Assembly: GCA_023391005.1 (NCBI GenBank)
Contig: JAEWBS010000106.1
Span: forward strand, 1 to 28,325
Length of the DNA stretch: 28,325 nt
Source: Bacillota bacterium
Lineage (GTDB): Bacteria > Bacillota > Clostridia > Oscillospirales > Ruminococcaceae
Direction of reading: 5' to 3'
A program made the position numbers and the translations under genes. Under the pieces are notes generated by a model, which was not told the origin of the DNA, ran no database searches, and saw only the letters and a list, made by a program, of their open reading frames with translations. Position 1 is the stretch's first letter, and each line of letters begins with the position of its first letter. Shown here in pieces: positions 1 through 7,473 of the stretch.

Positions 1-5
1 GAAAA

Positions 6-2078
6 ATGAGACAGTATCTCGCGGATAAGATCAGAAACATTGCGCTTGCCGGGCACAGCTCGTGCGGCAAAACCTCACTCGCTGAGGCTATTTTGTTTCG
101 CGCAGGTGTTACCGATCGCTTAGGCAAGACAGAAAACGGTACGACGGTCTGTGATTTCGATCCCGAAGAGACCAAGCGCTCGGTTTCGGTTTCTGTGGCG
201 GTTGCCCCCGTTGAGTGGAATAATACAAAGATTAATTTAATAGACACCCCCGGCGCGTTTGATTTTGCCACCGGTATGTACGAGGGCATCCGCGCAGCGG
301 GCAGCGTTATTATCGTCGTTTCGGCGCGCAGCGGCGTGACGGTCGGCACCGAAAAGGCCTATAAGCTGGCGTGCGAGCAGAATAAGCAGGTCATGTTCTT
401 TATCAATAAGATGGACTCTGAAAACGCCGATTTCTACAAGGTCTTAGGCCAGCTGCGCACCACCTTTGGCCCACAGGTCTGCCCGATGGTCGTGCCCTAT
501 ACCGAGGGCAAAGGCATTGAGTGCTATATCGATCTGGTCGCCAACAAGGCGTTTGTGCACGACAACGGCAACCGCCGTCAGGGCTCGATGCCCAACGTCG
601 GCGGCTTTGTTGAGGAGTGCCGCAACATCATCTCCGAAGCGGTGGCCGAAGCGGACGAAAACCTGATGGACAAATTCTTCGGCGGCGGTACCTTTACGAC
701 CGAGGAAATGATCTATGGCATCAACGAGGGGCTGCGGCAGGGCAAGATATGCCCGGTCGTGTGTGGTTCCGCGCTGACGTTAGAAGGCATCGACGCCCTG
801 CTCGACGCCATTGTCAACCACATGCCCTCGGCCAAAAATGCCGGCAATGAAACGGGCTTAAACGCCGACGGCGAAGAGGTCGAGTGCCAGTGTGACATTC
901 TCGAACCGCTTTGCGCTTATGTCTTTAAGACCGTCGCCGACCCGTTTATCGGCAAGCTGTCTTATGTCAAGGTCGTTTCGGGCAAGCTTTCCAACGAAAT
1001 TGCGCCGATCAACGCCCGTACCGGCAACCCCGAGCGTCTGGGCAAGATCATTTATATCACCGGCAAAAAGCAGGAGGATGTCACCGCCGTTGCGGCGGGC
1101 GATATCTGCGCTGTCGCGAAGCTCACCGAGACGCTCACCGGCGACACGCTCTGTGACCCCAAGCGCGTCGTGACGCTGCGTGAGATCGGCTATCCGCTCG
1201 CGACCCTCACGATGGCGATCAAGGCCAAGAAGAAGGGCGAGGAGGGCAAGATCGCGCAGGGCATCCAGCGCCTGATCGAAGAAGACCCGGTCGTCACCTT
1301 CGCGCTCGATGCCGAATCGCGCCAGCAGCTGCTGTCGGGCCTTGGCGACCAGCATCTCGACGTCATCGTCAGCCGCTTAAAGACCAAGTTTGGCACCGAG
1401 GTCGAGCTTAAAAAGCCGCGCGTTGCCTACCGTGAGACGATCCGAAAGAAGGTTAAGGTACAGGGACGGCACAAGAAGCAGTCGGGCGGCCACGGCCAGT
1501 TTGGCGATGTGTGGATCGAGTTCGAGCCCTGCGACGGCGACGGCCTGACCTTTGCCGAGAACGTGTTTGGCGGCTCGGTGCCGAGAAACTTCTTCCCGGC
1601 GGTCGAGAAGGGCTTGCAGGATTGTATCAAGAACGGCATGCTGGCGGGCTACCCGATGGTCGGCCTCAAGGCCACGCTGGTCGACGGCTCTTATCACCCG
1701 GTCGACTCTTCTGAAATGGCCTTTAAAATGGCGGCTTCGATTGCCTATAAGGCCGGTATTCCGCAGGCGGGCCCCGTACTGCTTGAGCCGATCGGCACCC
1801 TGAAGGTCTATGTGCCGGATACCTACACCGGCGACATCATGGGCGATCTCAATAAGCGCCGCGGACGCATTCTGGGCATGAACCCGTGGGGCGACGGCAC
1901 GCAGGAGATTGTTGCCGAGGTGCCCATGAGCGAGATGTATGACTTTACGACCATTCTGCGCTCAATGACGCAGGGCAGAGGCAACTTTGTGTTGGCCTTT
2001 GAGCGCTATGAGCAGCTGCCCGGGCAGCTTGAAGCGGCAGTCATCGCTGAGGCCAAGGCGATGGCGGAAGAGGAATAA
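6..2078 (+). CDS. EF-G-like translational GTPase (EF-G paralogue)
   Basis: A 690-residue protein with the full five-domain length of elongation factor G. The GTPase domain is at the N-terminus: P-loop GHSSCGKT at residues 16-23, G3 DTPG at 80-83 and G4 NKMD at 134-137. Domains II-V follow and the protein ends in a typical EF-G tail. Canonical EF-G catalyses ribosomal translocation and, with RRF, recycling. Two features set this copy apart. The switch I segment reads KRSVSVS instead of RGITI, and the G3 box reads DTPGAFDF instead of DTPGHVDF, so the histidine needed for GTP hydrolysis in canonical factors is Ala84. This matches the EF-G-2-like paralogues (from memory, Thermus EF-G-2 also lacks this His). 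It is probably not the housekeeping fusA; no rpsL/rpsG/tuf lie beside it, but the upstream side is outside the window. The ATG at position 6 fits the family N-terminus. A strong terminator follows. Confidence 0.9.
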   Translation: MRQYLADKIRNIALAGHSSCGKTSLAEAILFRAGVTDRLGKTENGTTVCDFDPEETKRSVSVSVAVAPVEWNNTKINLIDTPGAFDFATGMYEGIRAAGSVIIVVSARSGVTVGTEKAYKLACEQNKQVMFFINKMDSENADFYKVLGQLRTTFGPQVCPMVVPYTEGKGIECYIDLVANKAFVHDNGNRRQGSMPNVGGFVEECRNIISEAVAEADENLMDKFFGGGTFTTEEMIYGINEGLRQGKICPVVCGSALTLEGIDALLDAIVNHMPSAKNAGNETGLNADGEEVECQCDILEPLCAYVFKTVADPFIGKLSYVKVVSGKLSNEIAPINARTGNPERLGKIIYITGKKQEDVTAVAAGDICAVAKLTETLTGDTLCDPKRVVTLREIGYPLATLTMAIKAKKKGEEGKIAQGIQRLIEEDPVVTFALDAESRQQLLSGLGDQHLDVIVSRLKTKFGTEVELKKPRVAYRETIRKKVKVQGRHKKQSGGHGQFGDVWIEFEPCDGDGLTFAENVFGGSVPRNFFPAVEKGLQDCIKNGMLAGYPMVGLKATLVDGSYHPVDSSEMAFKMAASIAYKAGIPQAGPVLLEPIGTLKVYVPDTYTGDIMGDLNKRRGRILGMNPWGDGTQEIVAEVPMSEMYDFTTILRSMTQGRGNFVLAFERYEQLPGQLEAAVIAEAKAMAEEE

Positions 2079-2099
2079 TTGTATCGCGAAAAGGAAATG

Positions 2100-2142
2100 A
2101 AGGTGGCGTGGAACCGGCTTAGAGCCGATTCCACGCCACCTT
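2100..2142. terminator. Bidirectional rho-independent terminator
   Basis: The 14-base arms 2100-2113 and 2129-2142 are perfectly complementary. A second inner stem, CGGCT (2115-2119) with AGCCG (2123-2127), leaves a three-base loop. Downstream on plus is a T-rich stretch with T5 at 2154-2158; on minus the stem is followed by a T-rich run. It lies between two convergent genes, the EF-G paralogue and the minus-strand membrane protein, and probably serves both. Confidence 0.88.
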
Positions 2143-2203
2143 AGCTTTGGGTGTTTTTCGTGTACACAAGTGCTTGTTGTGCAGTGTTAACAATCAGAGG
2201 GTA

Positions 2204-3097
2204 TTAAAATATATCTGAGAGCCAATGTGCCAGCCCAAGCCCGACAATAAAGGAGGCAGCATTCGCAACGAAGGCATATACACCGGGCTTCCAATGGGGG
2301 ATCTTCTTTTCACTATGCTTTTTCAGATACCCTGTGTAAAGAACTGCTTCAACAGCGAAAACGACCATTTCAAGCAGTACGTAAAAAAAGACAAACGCCA
2401 GCGGCCCTGAATAGTAATAGATTATATTAAGCGCTATGTTCAGCGCAATTTGCGTTATCGCATTAACGAGGGCGAAAAAGAGCAGTTGGTTTTTTGCCCG
2501 ATAACCAAACAATATTGCGATGACAAGCTCAATTATAATAGTCAGTATGATGCGCACGGCCAGCGACGGCAGCTCCTTTGCATAGTTATAGGATTTCGCT
2601 ATGGAGAGACTGTCCGCACTTTTGGGATTCAAGCTGTCGGCGCTGTATGCCTTTGCGGTAAAGTAGCTGTCAAAGGCGTAGCGCTCATAGCTTTGGTCAC
2701 TGACAATAAAACGATCTGTCTCAGGAAAATACAGCAGAATTTTAAATCTTTGCGGCGGGTAATAGGTCCACTTAAACTGCTGTGTTTGAGAACAGTCCTT
2801 AAAGAATTGCAGAAAATAGAACCCGTCCGTATCCTGATATTCAGCAAATTTTAAAAAGATATCGTAATCCTTGTCTCCGGCCTGATAATGGCTGTATGCC
2901 CTGTTGTTGTCATCAAGTGCCGAATATGGGCCGGTAGACTTTGAGCTTGAAAGCAATGTTACATAATAGGTCTTTCCCTCAAAGCCGTTAAAATGAATCA
3001 CAACTGACGGCTTTGGCCCCATATCGGCGGAAGCCGTTACAGGAAATAGAAGCGTCAAGGTCAAGAGGAAAAGCAATACGGCGCCCATCTTCTTCAT
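2204..3097 (-). CDS. Secreted/membrane protein of unknown function, signal peptide plus C-terminal helices
   Basis: 297 residues. A clear signal peptide covers residues 1-24 (hydrophobic core after MKKMG, cleavage probably after TASA). The mature protein begins DMGPKPS and has an extracytoplasmic region of about 150 residues rich in Tyr and Phe. Four hydrophobic helices follow in roughly residues 180-295, so the N-terminal half should sit outside and be anchored by a C-terminal membrane bundle. I recall clostridial proteins of unknown function starting with the same DMGPKP segment, but know no function. The start is supported by AGGAGG at 3105-3110 on minus, 7 bases before the ATG. It lies 124 bp downstream of rarA on the same strand, but a possible terminator in that gap suggests separate expression. 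Confidence 0.75.
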   Translation of the reverse strand: MKKMGAVLLFLLTLTLLFPVTASADMGPKPSVVIHFNGFEGKTYYVTLLSSSKSTGPYSALDDNNRAYSHYQAGDKDYDIFLKFAEYQDTDGFYFLQFFKDCSQTQQFKWTYYPPQRFKILLYFPETDRFIVSDQSYERYAFDSYFTAKAYSADSLNPKSADSLSIAKSYNYAKELPSLAVRIILTIIIELVIAILFGYRAKNQLLFFALVNAITQIALNIALNIIYYYSGPLAFVFFYVLLEMVVFAVEAVLYTGYLKKHSEKKIPHWKPGVYAFVANAASFIVGLGLAHWLSDIF

Positions 3098-3180
3098 AAT
3101 ACGACCTCCTTTAAGGGGACGTCAGCGCTCCTGCATGCAATCGGAGAAGCTGCATATAAACGGTGTTTTACTGCCCACAA

Positions 3181-3230
3181 AAATAATAAAAAGGGAGAGT
3201 CGACAAGACCGGTGCACAGGGCTATTCTCC
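3181..3230 (-). terminator. Possible rarA terminator
   Basis: Just past the rarA stop, minus-strand GGAGA (3226-3230) can pair with TCTCC (3194-3198). A long T-rich tail follows (complement of the A-rich run 3181-3192). The stem is only 5 bp with a 27-base loop, so support rests mainly on the T tail and the position. Confidence 0.35.
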
Positions 3231-4472
3231 ACGCTGCTTTTTGCGGAAAGCCAACGCCGCCTGCTCGGTTTTATTGTTGCCAAAGGTATAATAAACGCTG
3301 TCCTTAATCACGTCTGGCAGATATTGCTGCGCTACCCAGCCGCCAAAATCGTGCGGGTAACGGTAGCCGGTGGCGTGCCCGAGTTTTTTGGCCCCCTCGT
3401 AGTGTCCGTCGCGCAAAGAATCAGGAATGTCTCCGCCCTTGCCGTGCCGGATATCTTGTGTGGCGGCGTCAATCGCGCAGACGGCGGTGTTCGATTTCGG
3501 ACTAGTCGCCACGAGAATGACGGCGTTTGCCAGCGGAATGCGCGCCTCGGGCAGGCCGAGCTGTGTGGCCGAGTCAACGCAGGCCTTGACAATCGGGATG
3601 ATCTGCGGCCAGGCCAGACCAACATCCTCGGCGGCACAGACTAATAGGCGTCGGCAGGCTGAGATTAAATCGCCCGCTTCCAGTAGTCGCGCCAGATAGT
3701 GCAGCGCCGCGTTTTCGTCCGAGCCGCGCAGCGATTTTTGAAAGGCCGATAAAATATCGTAATGCGCGTCGCCGTCGCGGTCGTACCGCATGGCCGAGCG
3801 CTGCGATACCGCCTGCGCGGCTGCGAGCGTGACCTGCCCGTCGGCACAAGCCAGCGCCAGCGCTTCGACGGCGTTGAGCGCCTTGCGCACATCGCCGCCA
3901 CAGCTCGAGGCGATATAATCGGCGACGCCCTCTTCGAGCGTTATGTGCTGTTCGTACTGCTCGCCCGCCTTTTCAAAGGCGCGCAGCACGGCCTGCTTAA
4001 CCTCTTGCGGCGGCACGGCCTTGAATTCAAACACGGTGCAACGAGACAGCACCGCCCCATACACATAGAAATAAGGGTTTTCGGTCGTCGAGGCGATCAG
4101 CGTGACGCTGCCGTCCTCAATATATTCCAGCAAGGTTTGCTGCTGCTTTTTGTTGAGGTATTGAATCTCGTCGAGATAAAGCAGAATGCCATTGTAGCCC
4201 GAGATGGTGTCCCGCGCCTCGAACACCTCCTTGAGGTCGGCGGTACCGCAGGTGGTGCCGTTAAGGTGCCGCAGCAGCTTGCCGGTTGAGGCGGCGATAA
4301 TGCGCGCCACTGTGGTTTTGCCCACCCCCGAAGGGCCGTAAAAGATCAAATTTGGAATTTTTCCGCGCTCTACGATACCGCGCAGCACAGCGCCGGGCGC
4401 CAACAGATGGCGCTGGCCGACAACCTCGTCGAGCGTTTTAGGGCGCAGCAGGGCGGCAAGCGGCTGGCTCAT
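3222..4472 (-). CDS. rarA: Replication-associated recombination protein A (AAA+ ATPase)
   Basis: A 416-residue AAA+ ATPase of the RarA/MgsA/WRNIP1 family, which acts at stalled or gapped replication forks in the cytoplasm. The N-terminus MSQPLAALLRPKTLDEVVGQ is typical of the family. Walker A is GPSGVGKTT at 46-54, Walker B is LLYLDE ending at 102, sensor 1 lies in STTENP at about 129-133, and an arginine-finger-type SRC is at 143-145. The C-terminal part carries the usual oligomerisation region, including the YRYPHDFGG segment. Length is normal. The start is set by AGGAGGA at 4481-4487 on minus. A good promoter lies about 120 bp upstream (4593-4621), leaving a leader with two hairpin-forming palindromes. 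Confidence 0.93.
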   Translation of the reverse strand: MSQPLAALLRPKTLDEVVGQRHLLAPGAVLRGIVERGKIPNLIFYGPSGVGKTTVARIIAASTGKLLRHLNGTTCGTADLKEVFEARDTISGYNGILLYLDEIQYLNKKQQQTLLEYIEDGSVTLIASTTENPYFYVYGAVLSRCTVFEFKAVPPQEVKQAVLRAFEKAGEQYEQHITLEEGVADYIASSCGGDVRKALNAVEALALACADGQVTLAAAQAVSQRSAMRYDRDGDAHYDILSAFQKSLRGSDENAALHYLARLLEAGDLISACRRLLVCAAEDVGLAWPQIIPIVKACVDSATQLGLPEARIPLANAVILVATSPKSNTAVCAIDAATQDIRHGKGGDIPDSLRDGHYEGAKKLGHATGYRYPHDFGGWVAQQYLPDVIKDSVYYTFGNNKTEQAALAFRKKQRGE

Positions 4473-4532
4473 AATCTAATTCCTCCTGTAAAGGGTTGGC
4501 GTTGTTACGCGCTGTCCAAGTGATTTGAGAAG

Positions 4533-4566
4533 TCCGGTCGCGACCGGAGGGCGTCGCTTCCGACGC
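4533..4566. repeat. Two adjacent inverted repeats in the rarA leader
   Basis: A perfect 16-base palindrome occupies 4533-4548 (TCCGGTCG then its complement). Two bases further on is a 6-bp stem with a 4-base loop (GCGTCG 4551-4556, CGACGC 4561-4566). Both lie inside the predicted rarA 5' leader, between promoter and ribosome binding site. They could be RNA hairpins or a dimeric operator; the sequence does not decide. Confidence 0.6.
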
Positions 4567-4592
4567 GCACAAAGGGCAATAATATTGGTTTT

Positions 4593-4621
4593 ATTGTAGC
4601 GCAAAAACCGTCGGATGTCCA
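4593..4621 (-). promoter_or_regulatory. Sigma-A-type promoter for rarA
   Basis: On the minus strand TGGACA (4616-4621) and TACAAT (4593-4598) are separated by exactly 17 bases. Each box is one base off consensus. The predicted start is near 4586, giving a leader of about 114 nt before the rarA ATG. Confidence 0.6.
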
Positions 4622-4630
4622 TTATAGCCA

Positions 4631-4834
4631 GACAACCTGAGATCGGATAATCTTGGCGACCTGCAAGCAGGCTGGCTTGATAACATCACTTGCTTGCGTG
4701 CGTTGTACGAAGGAAGCCAACGTATTGAAATAATAAATTTGACCGCGATATTCGGTGTCCTATCGCGTTGTCGTGCTTGGTGTGCACAAATATCCCCGCC
4801 AAGCCTGCCGCTGTTTTCAAGCTGCTTGGTTGTC
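4631..4834. other. Gene-free segment with nested inverted repeats, candidate structured RNA (strand unknown)
   Basis: The 543-base gap between rarA and glyA has no convincing gene. Within it several complementary pairs nest: GACAACC 4631-4637 with GGTTGTC 4828-4834; CTTGGCG 4652-4658 with CGCCAAG 4797-4803; CAAGCA 4664-4669 with TGCTTG 4774-4779. Inside these lie two local stems, TGGCTT 4673-4678 with AAGCCA 4714-4719, and CGCGATA 4744-4750 with TATCGCG 4761-4767. This would fold a roughly 200-nt RNA into a closed multi-branched shape. About one 7-bp match is expected by chance in 200 nt, so the nesting matters more than any single stem. 6S RNA near rarA is one possibility, from remembered Bacillus synteny. 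No promoter or terminator is convincing. Confidence 0.35.
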
Positions 4835-4845
4835 AAGATAAATAG

Positions 4846-4880
4846 AGCCGCCGCAGAATCGGCAAAATTCCACGGCGGCT
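4846..4880. repeat. 8-bp inverted repeat in the rarA-glyA gap
   Basis: AGCCGCCG (4846-4853) and CGGCGGCT (4873-4880) are perfect complements around a 19-base loop. There is no T tail on either side, so a terminator role is not supported. Confidence 0.5.
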
Positions 4881-4912
4881 AAGGAATTAAAATGAACGAA
4901 TGCGGGTCGTAC

Positions 4913-4937
4913 ACTAAAAAGCGGCATTACTTGCCCG
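4913..4937 (-). terminator. Weak glyA terminator candidate
   Basis: On the minus strand, about 80 bases past the glyA stop, a short GGCA/TGCC stem is followed by GC and then T5 (4916-4920). The stem is very short, so this is tentative. Confidence 0.3.
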
Positions 4938-5015
4938 GTTTTCTGTCCAGATCTGCTTTCGCGGGATAAAAGTCTGCCCGCTAATCTGTTGGCGTTTTAA
5001 TAGTTTTTATCAGCG

Positions 5016-6266
5016 TTACTCATAAAGCGGGAACTTTGCGCACAGCGCCTCGACCTCTTTGCGGGTCTGCTCGGCGGTGGCTTCAAAGTCAGTGGCGGTG
5101 CGGTAGATCCAGTTGGCGATCAGCGCCATCTCGGCTTCTTTAAATCCGCGGGTCGTCACGGCGGGAGTGCCGACTCGCACGCCGCTCGTGACAAACGGGC
5201 TCTGCGGGTCGTTGGGAACGGCGTTTTTGTTGACGGTGATATAAACCTCGTCCAAGCGGTGCTCAAGCTCCTTGCCGGTGATGCCAAGGTTTTGCAGGTC
5301 GATGAGCATCAGGTGGTTATCGGTGCCGCCCGACACCATATTGACGCCCAGACGCGCAAACTCAGCGGCCAGCGCCTTGGCGTTCTTGACGGTCTGCTCG
5401 GCGTAGGCCTTAAAGGAATCGCACATCGCCTCGCCGAAGCAGACCGCCTTGGCGGCGATGATATGCTCAAGCGGGCCGCCCTGCGTCCCGGGGAAGATGG
5501 CCTTGTCGATTTTCTGCGCCAGCTCCTTTTTGCAAAGGATCATACCGCCGCGTGGGCCGCGCAGCGTTTTGTGGGTGGTCGTGGTCACAACATCGGCGTA
5601 AGGAACCGGCGACATGTGCTGCCCTGCAGCCACCAGACCGGCGATGTGGGCCATATCCACAAACAGATAAGCGCCGACCTCCTTGGCAATTTCCGCAAAG
5701 CGGTCGAACTGGATGGCGCGCGGATAAGCCGATGCGCCCGCGATGATCATCTTGGGTTTATGCAGGAGGGCCAACGCGCGCACGGCGTCGTAGTCGATGT
5801 AGCCGTTTTCGTCCAGCCCGTATGAAATCATATTGTAATGCTTACCGGAAAAGTTTACCGGAGAGCCGTGGGTCAGATGCCCGCCGTTGGCAAGGCTCAT
5901 GCCCAGCACCGTGTCGCCGACGTTAACAAGCGCAAAATAAACAGCCTCGTTGGCCTGTGCGCCCGAGTGCGGCTGGACGTTGGCATGCTCGGCCCCAAAC
6001 AGCTTGCAGGCGCGGTCGCGCGCGATGTTTTCGACGATATCGACGCATTCGCAGCCACCGTAATAGCGCTTGCCGGGGTAACCCTCGGCATATTTATTGG
6101 TGAGTACCGAACCCATCGCGGCCATTACCGCCGGAGAGACGAGGTTCTCACTCGCGATCAGTTCAATGTTGCGTTGCTGGCGCTTAAGCTCTTTGTTCAT
6201 CGCCTCGCCGACCTCGGGGTCGACTTGCGACACAAAGCCGATCGTGTCGATCATTTCGCTATACAT
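5016..6266 (-). CDS. glyA: Serine hydroxymethyltransferase
   Basis: 416 residues, the usual length for bacterial SHMT, a PLP enzyme that interconverts serine plus tetrahydrofolate with glycine plus 5,10-methylene-tetrahydrofolate in the cytoplasm. The Schiff-base lysine is K233 in the motif TTTTHKTLRGPRGG. Other family motifs are LIASEN near 37-41, the YPGKRYYGG substrate loop at 63-71, and VDMAHIAGL around 203-211. The frame is open for 73 codons upstream, but the ATG at 6266 begins the normal family N-terminus and has an AAGGGGA ribosome site about 10 bases upstream on minus, so I place the start there. A promoter sits immediately upstream, with room for only a short leader and no folate or glycine riboswitch. 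It is divergent from a small membrane protein gene. Confidence 0.95.
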   Translation of the reverse strand: MYSEMIDTIGFVSQVDPEVGEAMNKELKRQQRNIELIASENLVSPAVMAAMGSVLTNKYAEGYPGKRYYGGCECVDIVENIARDRACKLFGAEHANVQPHSGAQANEAVYFALVNVGDTVLGMSLANGGHLTHGSPVNFSGKHYNMISYGLDENGYIDYDAVRALALLHKPKMIIAGASAYPRAIQFDRFAEIAKEVGAYLFVDMAHIAGLVAAGQHMSPVPYADVVTTTTHKTLRGPRGGMILCKKELAQKIDKAIFPGTQGGPLEHIIAAKAVCFGEAMCDSFKAYAEQTVKNAKALAAEFARLGVNMVSGGTDNHLMLIDLQNLGITGKELEHRLDEVYITVNKNAVPNDPQSPFVTSGVRVGTPAVTTRGFKEAEMALIANWIYRTATDFEATAEQTRKEVEALCAKFPLYE

Positions 6267-6305
6267 TTTGTTATTCCCCTTTCCGCTTTTCCGTGATATG
6301 ATGTC

Positions 6306-6335
6306 AGTATAGCCTATCGGATGATAAAAAATCAA
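6306..6335 (-). promoter_or_regulatory. Promoter for glyA
   Basis: On the minus strand TTGATT (6330-6335) and TATACT (6306-6311) are separated by 18 bases. The predicted start is about 33 bases before the glyA ATG, consistent with the start codon chosen at 6266. Confidence 0.55.
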
Positions 6336-6502
6336 CCGCAGGCAACCGTGAAATTGAAAAAATCTCCCTGTGATACGAAATAAAACGTGCCAAACGGCAC
6401 ACTTATAGATCAGAAGTTTGAAATTCTGAGGCGGTGGCGCGCTGGAACATTCAAAGGCCGCACAGGCCTTATATTGAAGAAACAAGTGATGGAGGATATA
6501 TC

Positions 6503-6922
6503 ATGGGCTATAGGATGGCAATGGGCGGCGGCATGGACGGGGCCGTGACAGGTGAAAAGGCGAGCATACTCACGCAGCTGATGGCCAAGCTGCCGGAGCC
6601 GGTGCAGGTGCTGGTACATATTTTGCTTGTCGTTGCAGCGGCTGCCATTGTGGGGATGATTGTCGGTAAAATGTATGCCTCAATAAAATATCCCGACCCC
6701 GAAAAGAACCATATCATCTCGCCGAAGCTCAAGGTGCTGTTCGTCTGTATTCTGGCCGCGTGCTGCGTCTGGCTTTATACCACGATGACCCGTGAGGAGC
6801 CCACCCCTCCCGAAACGGACCCCGGCATGGGTGAAAGTCAGAGCGCCGAACCGTTGCCGGACGGTGGAGATTTGCCGGTGAGCATTGACGGTGATACGGC
6901 GGTTGTCGCAATTGAACGTTGA
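6503..6922 (+). CDS. Small two-helix membrane protein of unknown function
   Basis: 139 residues from the ATG at 6503, chosen because GGAGGA (6491-6496) lies just upstream; a GTG at 6434 in the same frame has no ribosome site. The N-terminus is Gly/Met-rich. Two hydrophobic helices lie at roughly residues 34-58 and 77-96, joined by a short segment with PDPEKN. After the second helix comes a Pro/Glu/Asp-rich acidic tail of about 40 residues. I do not recognise the family. It is a single-gene unit with a strong terminator, divergent from glyA and convergent with the spoVA genes. A sporulation or envelope role would be a guess. Confidence 0.65.
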   Translation: MGYRMAMGGGMDGAVTGEKASILTQLMAKLPEPVQVLVHILLVVAAAAIVGMIVGKMYASIKYPDPEKNHIISPKLKVLFVCILAACCVWLYTTMTREEPTPPETDPGMGESQSAEPLPDGGDLPVSIDGDTAVVAIER

Positions 6923-6974
6923 TGGTACATAACGCTATGCGCGGGTCAAGCGCTGATAAAATGTAAAAATAAGC

Positions 6975-7011
6975 ATGCCGCCGGCAATAACCGGCGGCAT
7001 CTTTGTTTTTT
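6975..7011. terminator. Strong bidirectional terminator
   Basis: A perfect 10-bp stem (ATGCCGCCGG 6975-6984 with CCGGCGGCAT 6991-7000) has a 6-base loop and is followed by a T-rich run at 7002-7011. On minus it is also followed by a T-rich stretch, so it may end the spoVA transcript as well, about 100 bases past spoVAE. Confidence 0.9.
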
Positions 7012-7100
7012 AATAGTACTGACATAATTAGAAATTAATGTCCTACAAATAGGCCGCGCACAAAATTGCTTAATATAAGAAGGGGTACCCCGTTTGCGTA

Positions 7101-7472
7101 CTATGATTTATCGCCGGATTTAAACGCCAAAGAAATGGCCAGTCCCGCCAATATGGCGACGGTAATACCACCCGCCGTCGCGGTCAGCCCACCCATAAAG
7201 ATCCCTAAGAAACCGTGCTCGCGCACCGCCTCCCGAACGCCCTTGGCCAGCAGCGACCCAAAGCCGGTCAACGGTACGCTGGCGCCGGCTCCCGCGTAAT
7301 CAATCAGCGGTTGATACCAGCCTAAGCCGCCTAAAACGACACCGATGACAACAAACGAGACCAATATACGCGCGGGCGTCAGCTTGGTGTAGTCGATGAG
7401 CAACTGCCCGATCAGGCAGATGGTGCCGCCCACCAAAAAGGCCCGTAAATAGGACATTAGCATGTCGCTCAT
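7101..7472 (-). CDS. spoVAE: Stage V sporulation protein AE
   Basis: 123 residues, almost entirely hydrophobic, with several membrane helices: near 9-25, 36-52, a conserved GAGASVPLTGFGSLLAKG segment at about 61-78, and a long C-terminal helix from about 92. This matches SpoVAE(b), part of the SpoVA complex in the spore inner membrane that moves dipicolinic acid into the forespore and releases it in germination. The ATG at 7472 lies one base after the spoVAD stop and has AGGAGG at 7481-7486 on minus, inside the end of spoVAD, so the two genes are translationally linked. The GAGxxVPxTGF segment recurs in SpoVAC encoded upstream, showing that the two are related. Confidence 0.93.
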   Translation of the reverse strand: MSDMLMSYLRAFLVGGTICLIGQLLIDYTKLTPARILVSFVVIGVVLGGLGWYQPLIDYAGAGASVPLTGFGSLLAKGVREAVREHGFLGIFMGGLTATAGGITVAILAGLAISLAFKSGDKS

Positions 7473-7473
7473 A

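Noticed and set aside
4591..4836. An 81-codon minus-strand frame upstream of rarA
   Set aside because: No ribosome site or recognisable product, and it overlaps the rarA promoter and the inverted repeats.
6267..6485. A 73-residue N-terminal extension of glyA
   Set aside because: It is outside the family length, covers the promoter, and the ATG at 6266 has a good ribosome site.
7082..7091. GGGGTACCCC as a spoVAE terminator
   Set aside because: The palindrome leaves no room for a loop and lacks a T tail; the terminator at 6975-7011 is a better candidate.
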